DNA of 64,000 nt from Tridacna crocea. Its lineage: Eukaryota > Mollusca > Bivalvia > Cardiida > Cardiidae. The stretch is taken from positions 52,368,992 through 52,432,991 of the forward strand of contig OX031065.1 of NCBI GenBank assembly GCA_943736015.1, written 5' to 3'. Below are positions 41,281 to 50,668 of the stretch, piece by piece (the first letter of the stretch is position 1; each line of letters begins with the position of its first letter). The notes beneath the pieces were generated by a model. That model was not told the DNA's origin. It was given only the letters and a program-made list of their open reading frames with translations, and searched no databases. A program made the position numbers and the translations under genes.

Positions 41281-41655
41281 TTGGTTGCTCAGCGCTGTTT
41301 TTCAAGGGAAATGGTGCTCATGAATAGTTTGGATGAGGGTCAACACCACCCGACATCTTTTCTCGGGACTGGCGTGGCCCTCATCCTTACCAGTCGTGTT
41401 TATAACAACGCGCCTTCCCCAGTGCCCTACTTGTCTGTCAGTCTGTTTGAATATATTTCATGATTATCACGTGACAAACTTATTAATTAAATGAAACTGT
41501 TATTTTTTCTCATGTATCTACAGTGTATGTATTGTAGATTTGAGAATAAAAGTATTTGTCATATTTGTATTATTATATTGTATGACGAAAAACTTTGTTT
41601 AAGTCAAATAAATTCATTCATTCATTCATTCATTCATTCATTCATAAAAAACTGG
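41281..41655 (+). repeat. Possible 3' tail of a non-LTR element with (ATTC)n
   Basis: TTGTTTAAGTCAAATAAA is followed by about nine ATTC units (41608-41643). A polyadenylation-like signal plus a short tandem tail is typical of some LINE/SINE 3' ends. No reverse transcriptase sequence precedes it. Confidence 0.35.
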
Positions 41656-42329
41656 CAGCCAATTCTTGAACACAAATAGCATCTGACCGAACATTTAGTA
41701 ACTAAGAAAATACATTTAGGCTACTTTAGCCCAACTTAAAATAAGGTGATAAATCTTGATTGTCTACTATGAGAGTGAAGTACATATATATACTGTACTG
41801 TGATCCTCCTCTATGATAATTATAACGACTGTAGATATACGCAGCAAGCGCTATGTTCAGCACAAATTTCTCTAATATTGCTTTTGTGGATAGTGCAAGT
41901 AAAGATCAGAGGGCATAGAATATGAAGACCCATCTTGTAAATATACTGTATAACTAGAACGTTACTTGGGAATTTTTATACCAAGATAAAATGTGTGCAG
42001 TTTCATGAGAACAATCAAGCTTCATCTGAGCATATTACACTCTGTACCTTTTTTTATCGTGATCCAGTCAGTGAAGTAAAGCTGTTGACAATGTGATAAA
42101 CAGGATTTAAACATTTTCCCACAGTATTTTCAACTTTTCAATATAGACTGATGGGCTATTTTCGCCAAAAAGCCTAACTTAATTCTACAGTTGTGCATAT
42201 TTCTACTGACAGAAAATGTATAATTATGGTTAAAATTCTATCAGAATGGTAGCAACAGCTCCTTTTTAAGGCCTATTTTTCCCAGGCCTTTTACCCCCAA
42301 AGTGGAAGCGCTCCGATCATGTTTGTTGT
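41656..42329. other. No recognisable feature
   Basis: AT-rich sequence without ORF or repeat that I can name. A weak MITE-like patch (CATTTTCCCACAGTATTTTC) is near 42113. Confidence 0.5.
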
Positions 42330-42557
42330 TTAACCGTTTCCCAAACAACAAGTTTTAGACTCTTCCAAACTGAAAGGGTTTGCAGACGACAATTTCAAAC
42401 TCAATGAAAATAGTAGAAATTCCTCCAAATGGGAGGAAAACACTGTGGGAAAAGGAGAAATTGCTCGTTACGAGCAATTTCTCCTTTTCCTACAGTGTTT
42501 TCAAAAGACTTGTACTGCAGACACGTAAAAACCAGGGTTTGTTTGGGAAAGGGTTAA
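42330..42557 (-). mobile_element. Family 1/2 recombinant TTAA MITE (best copy)
   Basis: TTAA ends, termini CCGTTTCCCAAACAAC and GGTTTGTTTGGGAAAGGG. Core GAAATTGCTCGTTACGAGCA (family 2 type) on the family 1 stem CTCCTTTTCC. Sister of 29270. Confidence 0.8.
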
Positions 42558-43116
42558 GTCCGGCGATTATGCTAAATGCTATAACTGTTCGATAAGATGA
42601 ACGTCAGCTTGGGAAGGTGGGAATTTACCGTTGACAAGAATGTGTTACTCTTGTTTTTAGGTCTTTCCTTGTGTGGTCACAGCTGTTCAACCCAGACGCA
42701 TAATTTTTGCTCCTTTAAATATACAAATTTCTACAGGCGCCTTTGTTCTCATATAGCAGTAGACGGCTTAGAGAAATACTTCTGAGAAAAAGTAAAAATA
42801 GCAGTGTTTTTTTTTTTGTCATATTTTCTGAAGATTACTTTTAAGATTTAGCGTTGTTAGGCCTGTGTATGAACATAAAGTAATACTTTTCAGTCATTTA
42901 ACTCGGTGACCTATGCACAGCGGGGTGCCTTTCCTAGCTCTGTAAGCACTGCGTATACCCAAATCGTTATGAAAAATCACTAGCTAGCATACATACAAAA
43001 ATTTGCTAGGGCGCATTACAGACACACTCACTTTTTGAACTCGCACATTCACGCTCCTACAACATTGTGCACATTGATTCTAACCCACAAACTAAGCGCG
43101 ACTCACTGACCTTCGG

Positions 43117-43182
43117 CGGACAGTGTAGATCTAGATCAGACTGCACAGAAAGTGCAGTCTGATCTTGGATCTATACTGTCCG
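43117..43182. repeat. Family 6 short palindrome (best copy)
   Basis: A 66-bp near-perfect palindrome: CGGACAGTGTAGATCTAGAT with CAGACTGCACAGAAAGTGCA and mirror. Related copies at 40652, 45980, 49508 and 54266; weaker traces near 25402. Confidence 0.7.
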
Positions 43183-43200
43183 ATAAGGAGATATCTTTCG

Positions 43201-43429
43201 TTAACCCTTTACTCCATAGATACTCATTTCTACACATTGCTTGTAGGAGCCTTTGGAAAACATTATGGCAAAAGGTGAAATTGCTCGTGACGAGCAATTT
43301 CACCTTTTGCCACAATGTTTTCTACACTATCAAAAGGTGTCATATACACATAAGAAACGGCTTCATCCTTGCTGTTATTTAGGGTCAATTAGAGATACCA
43401 TAGAAATGCCTTATGGGGTAAAGTGTTAA
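43201..43429 (+). mobile_element. Family 2 TTAA MITE
   Basis: Full copy with both TTAA ends and a perfect core GCTCGTGACGAGC. Confidence 0.85.
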
Positions 43430-43638
43430 AACAGCTATTTTGGGTTTGTATTATCTAATAGAAAATGTTTTAGTTATTTATCAGGATAAGGGATAACCCT
43501 TGAAAATATGCATGCACTAAGAATCCGGAAAGCTTAATAGAATTCAAAGGACTGAAAAGGCCTTATTAGAGTTTCTAATAATAACAGTTCTAATAACAAG
43601 TTTCTGTCTCGTTCAAAACAAGATCATTCAATAACATA

Positions 43639-44197
43639 CACTGAAATGAACTGCTAAACGGCCACTTTGTTTCCCCTATAATTTGGAGCAAGTATAAAAA
43701 ATGTTGATAAAAACAAATTGTGACGTATATCTGGACGTCAACCATAGTATTGTGGTGAAAAGATTCACGATTTTGCCAACAGAAGAACTCCCTTTTTCGA
43801 AAAAAGGAAAACTAGTTGCTTGCGCATGCGTGGTGTCTACCAGCCAAAACAGCTTAAAAAAGAGAGGCATAAAATATTGAATTTCTGTAAGCAATAAGAA
43901 AAAACATGAAAATCATTCTCTGTGAAAGAAATGTTATCCGAAAAAACAAGCATGAAGTTCTCAAAAATTGATATTTCAATTTGCAATGTTGAGTGAATGG
44001 ACGACGAATAAGTTTCTTCCGCGATAAAATTGAATGAATTCTCTTCAGAATTTGGCTCAGGTATGTTTTCAGACCGGGAAGTTATTCTGCAAAAAAATGA
44101 AACCAAATAACCCGTCCCTTTTATAGACAGCGGACGCGAAAAAACGTCAATGGGAAATTACAGCTTAAAAGTGGCCGTTTAGAAGTTCGTTTCAGTG
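43639..44197. mobile_element. Terminal-inverted-repeat element, 559 bp, unclassified
   Basis: Ends CACTGAAATGAACTGCTAAA and GGCCACTTT are mirrored at right with two mismatches. TA lies on both outer sides. Minus-strand frames of 72-89 residues inside (ENIPEPNSEENSFNFIAEET, preceded by a TTTTTTGCAG acceptor-like site) match nothing I recognise. Confidence 0.6.
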
Positions 44198-44432
44198 TAT
44201 AAAGTATTTTACTGCCAAAAAAAAAAACAGGCAAGAAAATATTGAAAGCATCTAGATCTATGTATAAGAGTATGGGAGAAGAGCATTATCACGACTCTGC
44301 AAGAAATTACAATACCGTGACAGATCTCTTTGAAATTAAGATATTGATTGCCGCGATAATTTGCCTATTAAATATGACCCGTGACGTTTGAAAAACTACA
44401 TTCTAAACAAGGTACATGTATAGGGTGTCCCC

Positions 44433-44981
44433 CATCTTCGCAAGCCAAGGTTACGATCACTATGTCGATCTTACCTTGGCGGATCGAGGCCGATTTCGAG
44501 ATTCCCGCCGTATTCCCCCGATTGGATGCTAGTTATTATCCCCCTTTACATCATATTTCTTATAGCCAATGAAATATCACTTTACAAACCGCTCACGAAT
44601 ACAATAATCCAACATGAAGCAATAACAACAAACGTACTTCGACATTCCATGGTTAGGTGCTGGAGTATAGCCTAAAACCTCCGGTAATTGATTGATTACC
44701 CTGAAACTTTCTGTAAATATCGTTTGTCTATGTTTTCTCGGTAATAAATCATTACAGATCGTGCACACATCAACGGATGTATCTTTGTTTACCTTCAATT
44801 TTTTATTCGAAAGGTCGCGAACTTGTTCTATTTTTATCAGGGATGATGCGAGCGATTTGATTCGCGCAGTTAGAGCTAGCTGCATCCAATGAAAATGCGT
44901 ATCACGGGAATGTCAAAATCAAGCTCGATCCGCCAAGGGTAGAGTAGCGTGGTGGATCGTCACCCTTGGCTTGCGATGATG
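44433..44981. mobile_element. Mutator-like TIR element, copy 1, carrying a zinc-finger ORF
   Basis: Terminal repeats CATCTTCGCAAGCCAAGG with a longer imperfect extension (CTTACCTTGGCGGATCGAG against TCGATCCGCCAAGGGTAGAG). The sister at 54591 has a perfect 9-bp target duplication, which suggests a Mutator-like class. No clear duplication here. The interior carries a 102-residue minus-strand ORF. Confidence 0.65.
44577..44885 (-). CDS. Small ORF with a CxxC...CxxC motif inside the TIR element
   Basis: 102 residues from an ATG at 44885. N-terminal helix-like MQLALTARIKSLASSLIKIE, then CTIC (41-44), RQTIFTESFRVINQLPEVLG and YVCCYC (C86/C89), a spacing that could bind zinc. A GTGAGC that could serve as a splice donor lies just before the stop, so this may be a captured first exon rather than a whole protein. 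No transposase features. Function unknown. Confidence 0.4.
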   Translation of the reverse strand: MQLALTARIKSLASSLIKIEQVRDLSNKKLKVNKDTSVDVCTICNDLLPRKHRQTIFTESFRVINQLPEVLGYTPAPNHGMSKYVCCYCFMLDYCIRERFVK

Positions 44982-45126
44982 GGGTAGAGAAATTAAGGAC
45001 AAATACCGGTAATTTTGCATTGATAGTAGATGTTTTTAATTTTGAAAAAAGCTACCTTTTCTCAATTCAAAGGTCTGTTAAAAAGACTCGTAGTAGCTGC
45101 TGCAAGACACATGATTATCTTGATGA

Positions 45127-45315
45127 TTAACTCTTTACTACACAATCCAGACTTTTAACGACTCAGAGAAAGAAAGCTTTTGAAATCGTGGTGGGAAAAC
45201 GATAAAATGCTGGTAACCAAGTGTAATGCAAGTGTTTGATTCACACTGGTTTTGTCGTCTGCAAATGCTTTCAATATAGACTAGTCCAGAATTTTGACGT
45301 TTGGTATAGAGTTAA
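45127..45315 (+). mobile_element. Family 1 TTAA MITE, palindrome deleted
   Basis: Both TTAA ends are present. After GCTGGTAACCA the mirror half and part of the right arm are absent. Confidence 0.75.
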
Positions 45316-45979
45316 ATAATACTCGATGGGAGACATGACGGGTGAAGAACATCAAAGTACTGAAAGTACTGACAGACTAGCGAATTTAAAACTAGTGAGT
45401 GGCTATGGTAAATCTTTGTTGATTTATACCAGACTGAAGAAATATTGTCATATTTGGTTTCTGAGTCCGCTCAGGTCCATCGGTTCATTCTAGTTATTAA
45501 ATCTAATTTGGTTCAATTCAAATGCAGTTCAGTCCATTGACTTTAACCGACGCTCTTGACGATTTTCTTCTCCAACACAAGAAATATTACGAAAAACTTC
45601 AGTTTGTTAACTTCCAATTTAAAACAGGTTGTTTTGTTGAGATGAAATCTGCTTCCTAAAAAGACATCTTCAGATAGAAGGAAATTTGAGGTAAATTGTG
45701 TTTTACATGTACACCCGGCCTTTGAATTATTTCCATAGCATAGCATTTGAAAAGATAAGACAATTTAGACAAATATGATTGTATGCGGCCTATAAACAAA
45801 ATCAGTACGAAGTCTCATAAAATTTTGTCCAATAGTTAAAGAGATATCAATCCGTAATGGAAATATACATCAAGCCCCTTTTCCGATGGACTATCGTGAG
45901 GAATACATAAATGATGTTTCACCAATTTTCATCAAGGATTTTAAAAGATGTCTGTCTGGAAAGAGGAGCAGACAGATGG
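45316..45979. other. No recognisable feature
   Basis: Noncoding sequence with no repeat that I can identify. Confidence 0.5.
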
Positions 45980-46040
45980 TGTGGAACAAGATCAGGCTAC
46001 ACAGTCTGTACAATCTGATCTTGGATATATACTAAACGAT
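45980..46040. repeat. Family 6 short palindrome, diverged
   Basis: AAGATCAGGCTACACAGTCT mirrored by AATCTGATCTTGGATAT. Confidence 0.5.
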
Positions 46041-46165
46041 AATGGGATATTTTTCTTTTACAAAAATATAACTTTGAAATAACAATATTCAGGTTTTCAC
46101 CATCCGCCAGAATGTTGTATTTAACTTTTTAGCAGGTTGAGGATTAACTTGGATTATGCAGTTAA

Positions 46166-46389
46166 TTAACCCGTTACCACACCGCAAAACTTTTAGACCT
46201 ATCCAAATTGAAAGCATTTGTAGATGGCAATTTCAAAGTGGCTCAAATGGTGCAATTATGCTTTGATAGGGTAGAAAACTTTGTGGGAAAAGGAGAAAAT
46301 TACCAGTATTTTCTCCTTTTCCCACAATGTTTTCAAAAAGCTTCTTCCTCACGGGCGTTAAGAGTTGTCATTGTGTGGTAAAGGGCTAA
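46166..46389 (-). mobile_element. Family 1 MITE, 'GTGGCTCAAATGGTG' subfamily
   Basis: Left TTAA kept, right mutated to CTAA. The core is shortened (GAAAATTACCAGTATTTTC). Confidence 0.75.
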
Positions 46390-46415
46390 CAGCACTGGAT
46401 GCAATAGTCATCTAT

Positions 46416-46568
46416 TTAACTCTTTACAAAACCAAACATTTTACGGCCCTCCACATTAAAAGTAGTTCCAGAAAGTTAAATATGATTAAATTGATGAAAA
46501 CATTCTAAAAGGGTTGAAAAATCATTAGAAACACTGTGAAAGCTCGGGATTGTATGGTAAAGGGTTAA
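46416..46568 (-). mobile_element. TTAA MITE remnant
   Basis: Only termini are clear: TTAACTCTTTACAAAACC and GGATTGTATGGTAAAGGG. The interior is reduced and has no palindrome. Confidence 0.55.
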
Positions 46569-47053
46569 TATACAAGACGTTAAACAAGTTTCGCATTCAA
46601 AATGATCTAAAATAATGAATGACTGGAAGAATGAGAAAGGTTCCCTGGCCAGTGAGGGTTTGTGGAGCTGGGATTTGCTACAAGTCACCTGGGGGGTATT
46701 ATTTTTTAGATCTGTTCATACTTTTATGTTCTCCGGAGTAGGAATCGGTGATATGAGCCTCATTTGCATATAGATCACTTAATTTACATATAAGCAAGCA
46801 TCATGTACCTTATCAAAGGCATCTTGTACAGTCTACTGCTTTGAAAATGGACGAGTTCAAATTGGAACGATAGAGATTCTGCATTTTAAGTCAAAGTTGT
46901 CGTAATGACTGAATTAAGATTCTTAGCTGTAAGGAGTTTTTTTTTTTCTGTGAGGCAGAATTTGGCAACTGTGGGGTTTTTTGTTTACATTGAGTCTGGC
47001 TCAATCTTGATGCCTATAGACTAGCTTCGCTAGTCTAATAACCATATTGAACG
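46569..47053. other. No recognisable feature except a small hairpin
   Basis: AGACTAGCTTCGCTAGTCT at about 47018-47036 is a perfect short hairpin. No coding sequence. Confidence 0.5.
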
Positions 47054-47282
47054 TTAACCCATTACCACACAATCCCTACTTTTGACGCCCCAGAGAAAGA
47101 AGCCTTTTGAAAACACTGTGGGAAAAGGAGAAAATGCTGGTAACCAGCATTTTCTCCTTTTCCCACAATGTTTTCTACCCTTCCCAAAACAAATTTCAAT
47201 TTTTCAGTCACCTTTATTTTGTCGTCTGCAAATGCTTTCGATTTGGACAGACCTAAAATTTTGTCGTGTGGTAAAGAGTTAA
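47054..47282 (+). mobile_element. Family 1 TTAA MITE (near consensus)
   Basis: One of the cleanest copies: both TTAA ends, a perfect core, and arms close to the majority sequence. Confidence 0.9.
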
Positions 47283-47487
47283 CGAAAAAGCACAGAGACA
47301 CTTTTGATATGTCACTTTATGCTTTCAGTTTGGAACGTTCAAAAAGTTTTTCGTCCTTACAGAGTGAGAAAAGTCAGGGATTTACCTATCAGGTGAGATT
47401 ACATTTTATTAATAGTTGATGGCATTGCTTTTACGCCTTGAGTATTGCTTATACTGAAGAGATTGATTATGCTTTGTGAAAAGAGGC

Positions 47488-47714
47488 CTAAACCCTTTAC
47501 CACAAAATGGCGACTTTTGATGACCCCTAGGTAAACGCCTTTTGAAGACATTGTGGAAAAAGGAGAAAATGCTGGTACCAGCATTTTCTCCTTTTCCACA
47601 ATGTTTTCTAACCTTCCCAAATCAAATTTTCATTTTTCAGTCACATTAATTTTGCCGTCTGCAAATGCTTTCAATTTGGACCAGTGTATAAGTTTGTCGT
47701 TTGGTGGAGAGAAA
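47488..47714 (+). mobile_element. Family 1 MITE
   Basis: Core TGCTGGTACCAGCA; left end CTAA. The right end is degraded (TTTGGTGGAGAGAAA). Confidence 0.75.
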
Positions 47715-47721
47715 TTGCATC

Positions 47722-47790
47722 TGCAAAAAGTATCGGCCAATGTCAGCCTGTGCAGTCCGCGCAGGTAGACATGTGTCGAACTTTTTTTGC
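47722..47790. repeat. Short palindromic repeat (GCAAAAAGTATCGGCC)
   Basis: GCAAAAAGTATCGGCCAATG is mirrored by ACATGTGTCGAACTTTTTTT with GC. Same family as 33146 and 55402. Confidence 0.55.
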
Positions 47791-48243
47791 CTAACTCTTT
47801 ACCAAACGACAAAATTTTAGACCGTTCCAAATTGAAATCATTTGCAGACGACAAAATAAACGTAACTCAAAAATTGAAATTTGTTTTCAGTAGGGTAGAA
47901 AACATTGTGGGAAAAGGAGGAAATGCTGGTTAACCCATTACCACACAATCCCTACTTTTGACGCCCCTGAAAGAGAAGCCTTTAGAAAACATTGTGGGAA
48001 AGGAGAAAATGCTGGTAACCAGCATTTTCTCCTTTACCCACAATGTTTTCCACCTTTCACAAAACAGGTGTCAAGTTTTCAGTCACTTTTATTTTGTCGT
48101 CTGCAAATGCTTTCAATTTCGACCCGTCTAAAATTTTGTCGTTTGGTAAACAGTTAAGAGCATTCTCTCTTTTTTCAACAATGTTTTCAAAAGACTTCTA
48201 TCTCAGGGTCGTAAATACCAGGGATTGTATGGTAAAGGGTTAA
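47791..48243 (-). mobile_element. Family 1 MITE split at its centre by another copy
   Basis: The left half runs to GGAAATGCTGGTTAA and the right half resumes at TTAAGAGCATTCTCTC near 48154 and ends at TTAA 48240-48243. The insertion is exactly at the middle of the palindrome. Confidence 0.8.
47930..48157 (+). mobile_element. Family 1 TTAA MITE, nested
   Basis: Complete copy with TTAA on both sides, inserted in the core of 47791-48243 in opposite orientation. Confidence 0.85.
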
Positions 48244-48632
48244 GGTAAGTTGTCTGTATGTCTAAGGACCATGTTACCTGCAGATTCAGTTGGTTGTCAT
48301 TTAAAATGGATGTTTATGGATCCTTTTATATGTTATGACTGGCCTGATATCATGCATCACGATGTTGCATCAAACCCCCTTATCACAAAGTATGACTGAT
48401 ATACATTCAGCTAAAAGTTAAACCAGCGTTATGGTGCAGTCATTTAGAAATTTATGACAAGAATTGTTCAAAACCGTAAAATGCTATGCTTTACATTAGG
48501 GCCTTTGCTAAACAACAAAAAAATTGGGTAAGCGTTTGTTCAAGTTTCGATTGCACAGAACGTGCAAACAAAAATGTTTCATGTTGATACCTGCATTTTC
48601 TCATGTTCGCACAATATCATCTATCTGTCACC

Positions 48633-48818
48633 TGGGGCCATATCCACTAACCACTCTAAGAACGTTCTTGGTCTCATTCTTCAAGATTTTCTGACTGTGA
48701 AAGTAACAGAACTTCTGATTGGCTAAACCATTTGGTTTAGCCAATCAAAAGTTCTGTTACTTTCACATTGACAAGACTAAGAATGTTCTTAAGAATGCTT
48801 GGTGAATACGGGCCCTGG
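48633..48818. mobile_element. Family 4 foldback MITE
   Basis: Ends GGGGCCATATCCACTAACCA and TTGGTGAATACGGGCCC; centre TGGCTAAACCATTTGGTTTA with GCCA. The interval 48244-48632 before it holds only half of a MITE ending CAAACCCCCTTATCAC. Confidence 0.75.
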
Positions 48819-49099
48819 TAAAGATTTAAGTCTAGTGATTTAATCTCGGTGAAGTTTTTCAGCGGTAATGATTCAAAATGGAGAGGGTTTTTAAAGGCAG
48901 TAATTAAAACTGGAGACGGTATCTAAGCCGTAATAATTCACGCACGTAAGCCTGTCAACGCCATCATGATTGAACACGAAACGGCTCGCGGTAATAAATT
49001 TTAAGTTATGACAGTATAAGAGGGTTTTCAGCCTAATGATTTAGAGTAGTACACCTTTTCGAACGTTGTTGCCATGGTATCATGTTTACAACTAATATT

Positions 49100-49472
49100 T
49101 TAAGGTAAGACCTGTGTAATGCACTTCCGGTGAAAATTCTAATTGGTTGATAAATAAGGATAAATAAGGATTTATGCAGAAATAATATTTTTGCACATTT
49201 CTAACGGATCAGAAATTCCGTTTATGTCTGTCTTGAAATTATTTTTTGATACTTTTGTTTGTTTTTTCTGAAAAGGGAGATAATTATTATCTCTTTTTGA
49301 ATTGTGAATATAGTGGTTTTAGATTTATAAATGATAATTAAAGGAAGGAAAAAATGGAAAAAAATGAATTGGTGAAAGTAGTTCAATAATACTCATTTTT
49401 AATTATAGCTAATTTTGCAGGATGATATTTTAGCGGAAGTAGCTGTTTTCCATTACACAGGTCTTACCTTAA
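49100..49472. mobile_element. Non-palindromic TTAA element, 373 bp
   Basis: TTAA is followed by the terminal inverted repeat GGTAAGACCTGTGTAATG, mirrored exactly before the right TTAA; subterminal CACTTCCGG/CGGAAGT blocks are also inverted. The inside is AT-rich and noncoding. A third kind of TTAA-targeted element, with a different terminus from families 1 and 2. Confidence 0.75.
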
Positions 49473-49507
49473 CTCTGTTTGCGCCATAGCAGAAAACATG
49501 GAGTTTG

Positions 49508-49577
49508 GCGGACGATATATAGATCATAAGATCATACTGCACAGAATGTGAACTGACCTTGGATCTAAACCCTCCGC
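49508..49577. repeat. Family 6 short palindrome, diverged
   Basis: GATCATACTGCACAGAATGT with ATAGATC and TGGATCTA flanks. Confidence 0.5.
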
Positions 49578-49611
49578 CTGTTTAGTCAATCCTGTAAGCT
49601 AAAAATGGTTC

Positions 49612-49806
49612 TACAGACCTCCAGATAGAGGGAGTGATTTTTGATTTCTTAAATGAAAATATTTTTTATTCCCCACTAAACCCTGTGTTATGGGTATTCA
49701 TTAGAATCGTCTCATCGAGACGATTCTAACGAGTACCCACAACATAGGGTTTGGAAGAGAAATAACGGATTTAGAATGCCATCACTCCCTCTAATTTGGA
49801 GCTCTG
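49612..49806. mobile_element. Family 3 foldback MITE
   Basis: Well preserved; AGAATCGTCTCATCGAGACG centre; ends CAGACCTCCAGATAGAGGG and CTAATTTGGAGCTCTG. Confidence 0.75.
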
Positions 49807-49871
49807 GCTTTTAGGCTTTACTGGTCGTTGAAAGAGGTCGAGGTTTCTAATACTAGTATATCTTTTGGCCT

Positions 49872-50085
49872 GAAACTTATTACCGCATAATCCCAACTTT
49901 TAACGACTCTGAAAGAGAAAGTTTTAGAAAACATTGCAGGGAAAAGGAGAAAATGCTTGGAACCAGCATTTTCTCCTTTTCCCAAAATGTTTTCTGTGCT
50001 GTCATAGACAGAAATCATCATTCTAGATTTTGTCGTCTACAAACTCTTTCAATAGGACTTTGTCATGATAATGGTAAAGAGTTAC
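49872..50085 (+). mobile_element. Family 1 MITE, diverged
   Basis: Palindrome recognisable (AATGCTTGGAACCAGCATT). Ends mutated (TTAT, TTAC). Confidence 0.7.
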
Positions 50086-50489
50086 CAGGGCCAGTATTCA
50101 CCAACTATTCTTGAGAACATTCTTAGTCTCATTCTTCAGAATTTTGTCAATGTGAAAGTAACAGAGCTTCTGATTGGCTACACCAATTGGTTTCACAGTT
50201 AGAAAGTCTTTTGAAGAACAAGGCAAGGACTGTTCTTAACCCTTTACCCCATAAGGCATTTCTATGGTATCTCTAATTGACCCTAAATAACAGCAAGGAT
50301 GAAGCGGTTTCTTATGTGAAAATGACACCTTTTGAAAGCATAAAAATCATTGCGACAAAAGGTAAAATTGCTCGTCATGAGCAATTTCACCTTTTGCAAC
50401 AATGTTTTCCAAAGGCTCCTACAAGCAATGTGTAGAAATGAGTATCTATGGAGTAAAGGGTTAAGAATGGTTTGTGAATACGTACCCAG
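50086..50489. mobile_element. Family 4 foldback MITE split by a family 2 copy
   Basis: CAGGGCCAGTATTCACCAAC opens the element and GAATGGTTTGTGAATACGTA closes it. The break is at TTCTTAA near its right end. Confidence 0.7.
50236..50464 (-). mobile_element. Family 2 TTAA MITE, nested
   Basis: Complete reverse-orientation copy with TTAA on both sides; core TTGCTCGTCATGAGCAA. Inserted into a family 4 foldback. Confidence 0.85.
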
Positions 50490-50668
50490 TAATGTTTTCT
50501 GTGAACATAGACGGATACATTGGTCCTGCAATTAATGGAGACGTTTCGGCTCCTTTCCCCATCGGCACTTCGTGCCTCACTGTGCTTATACATAAAAAAT
50601 TATTTTCAATTCTTGCTAGGCCTATGGTCTGTCAGTGGTTCTCTGTCTGTTATGTCTGTCTATCTGTT

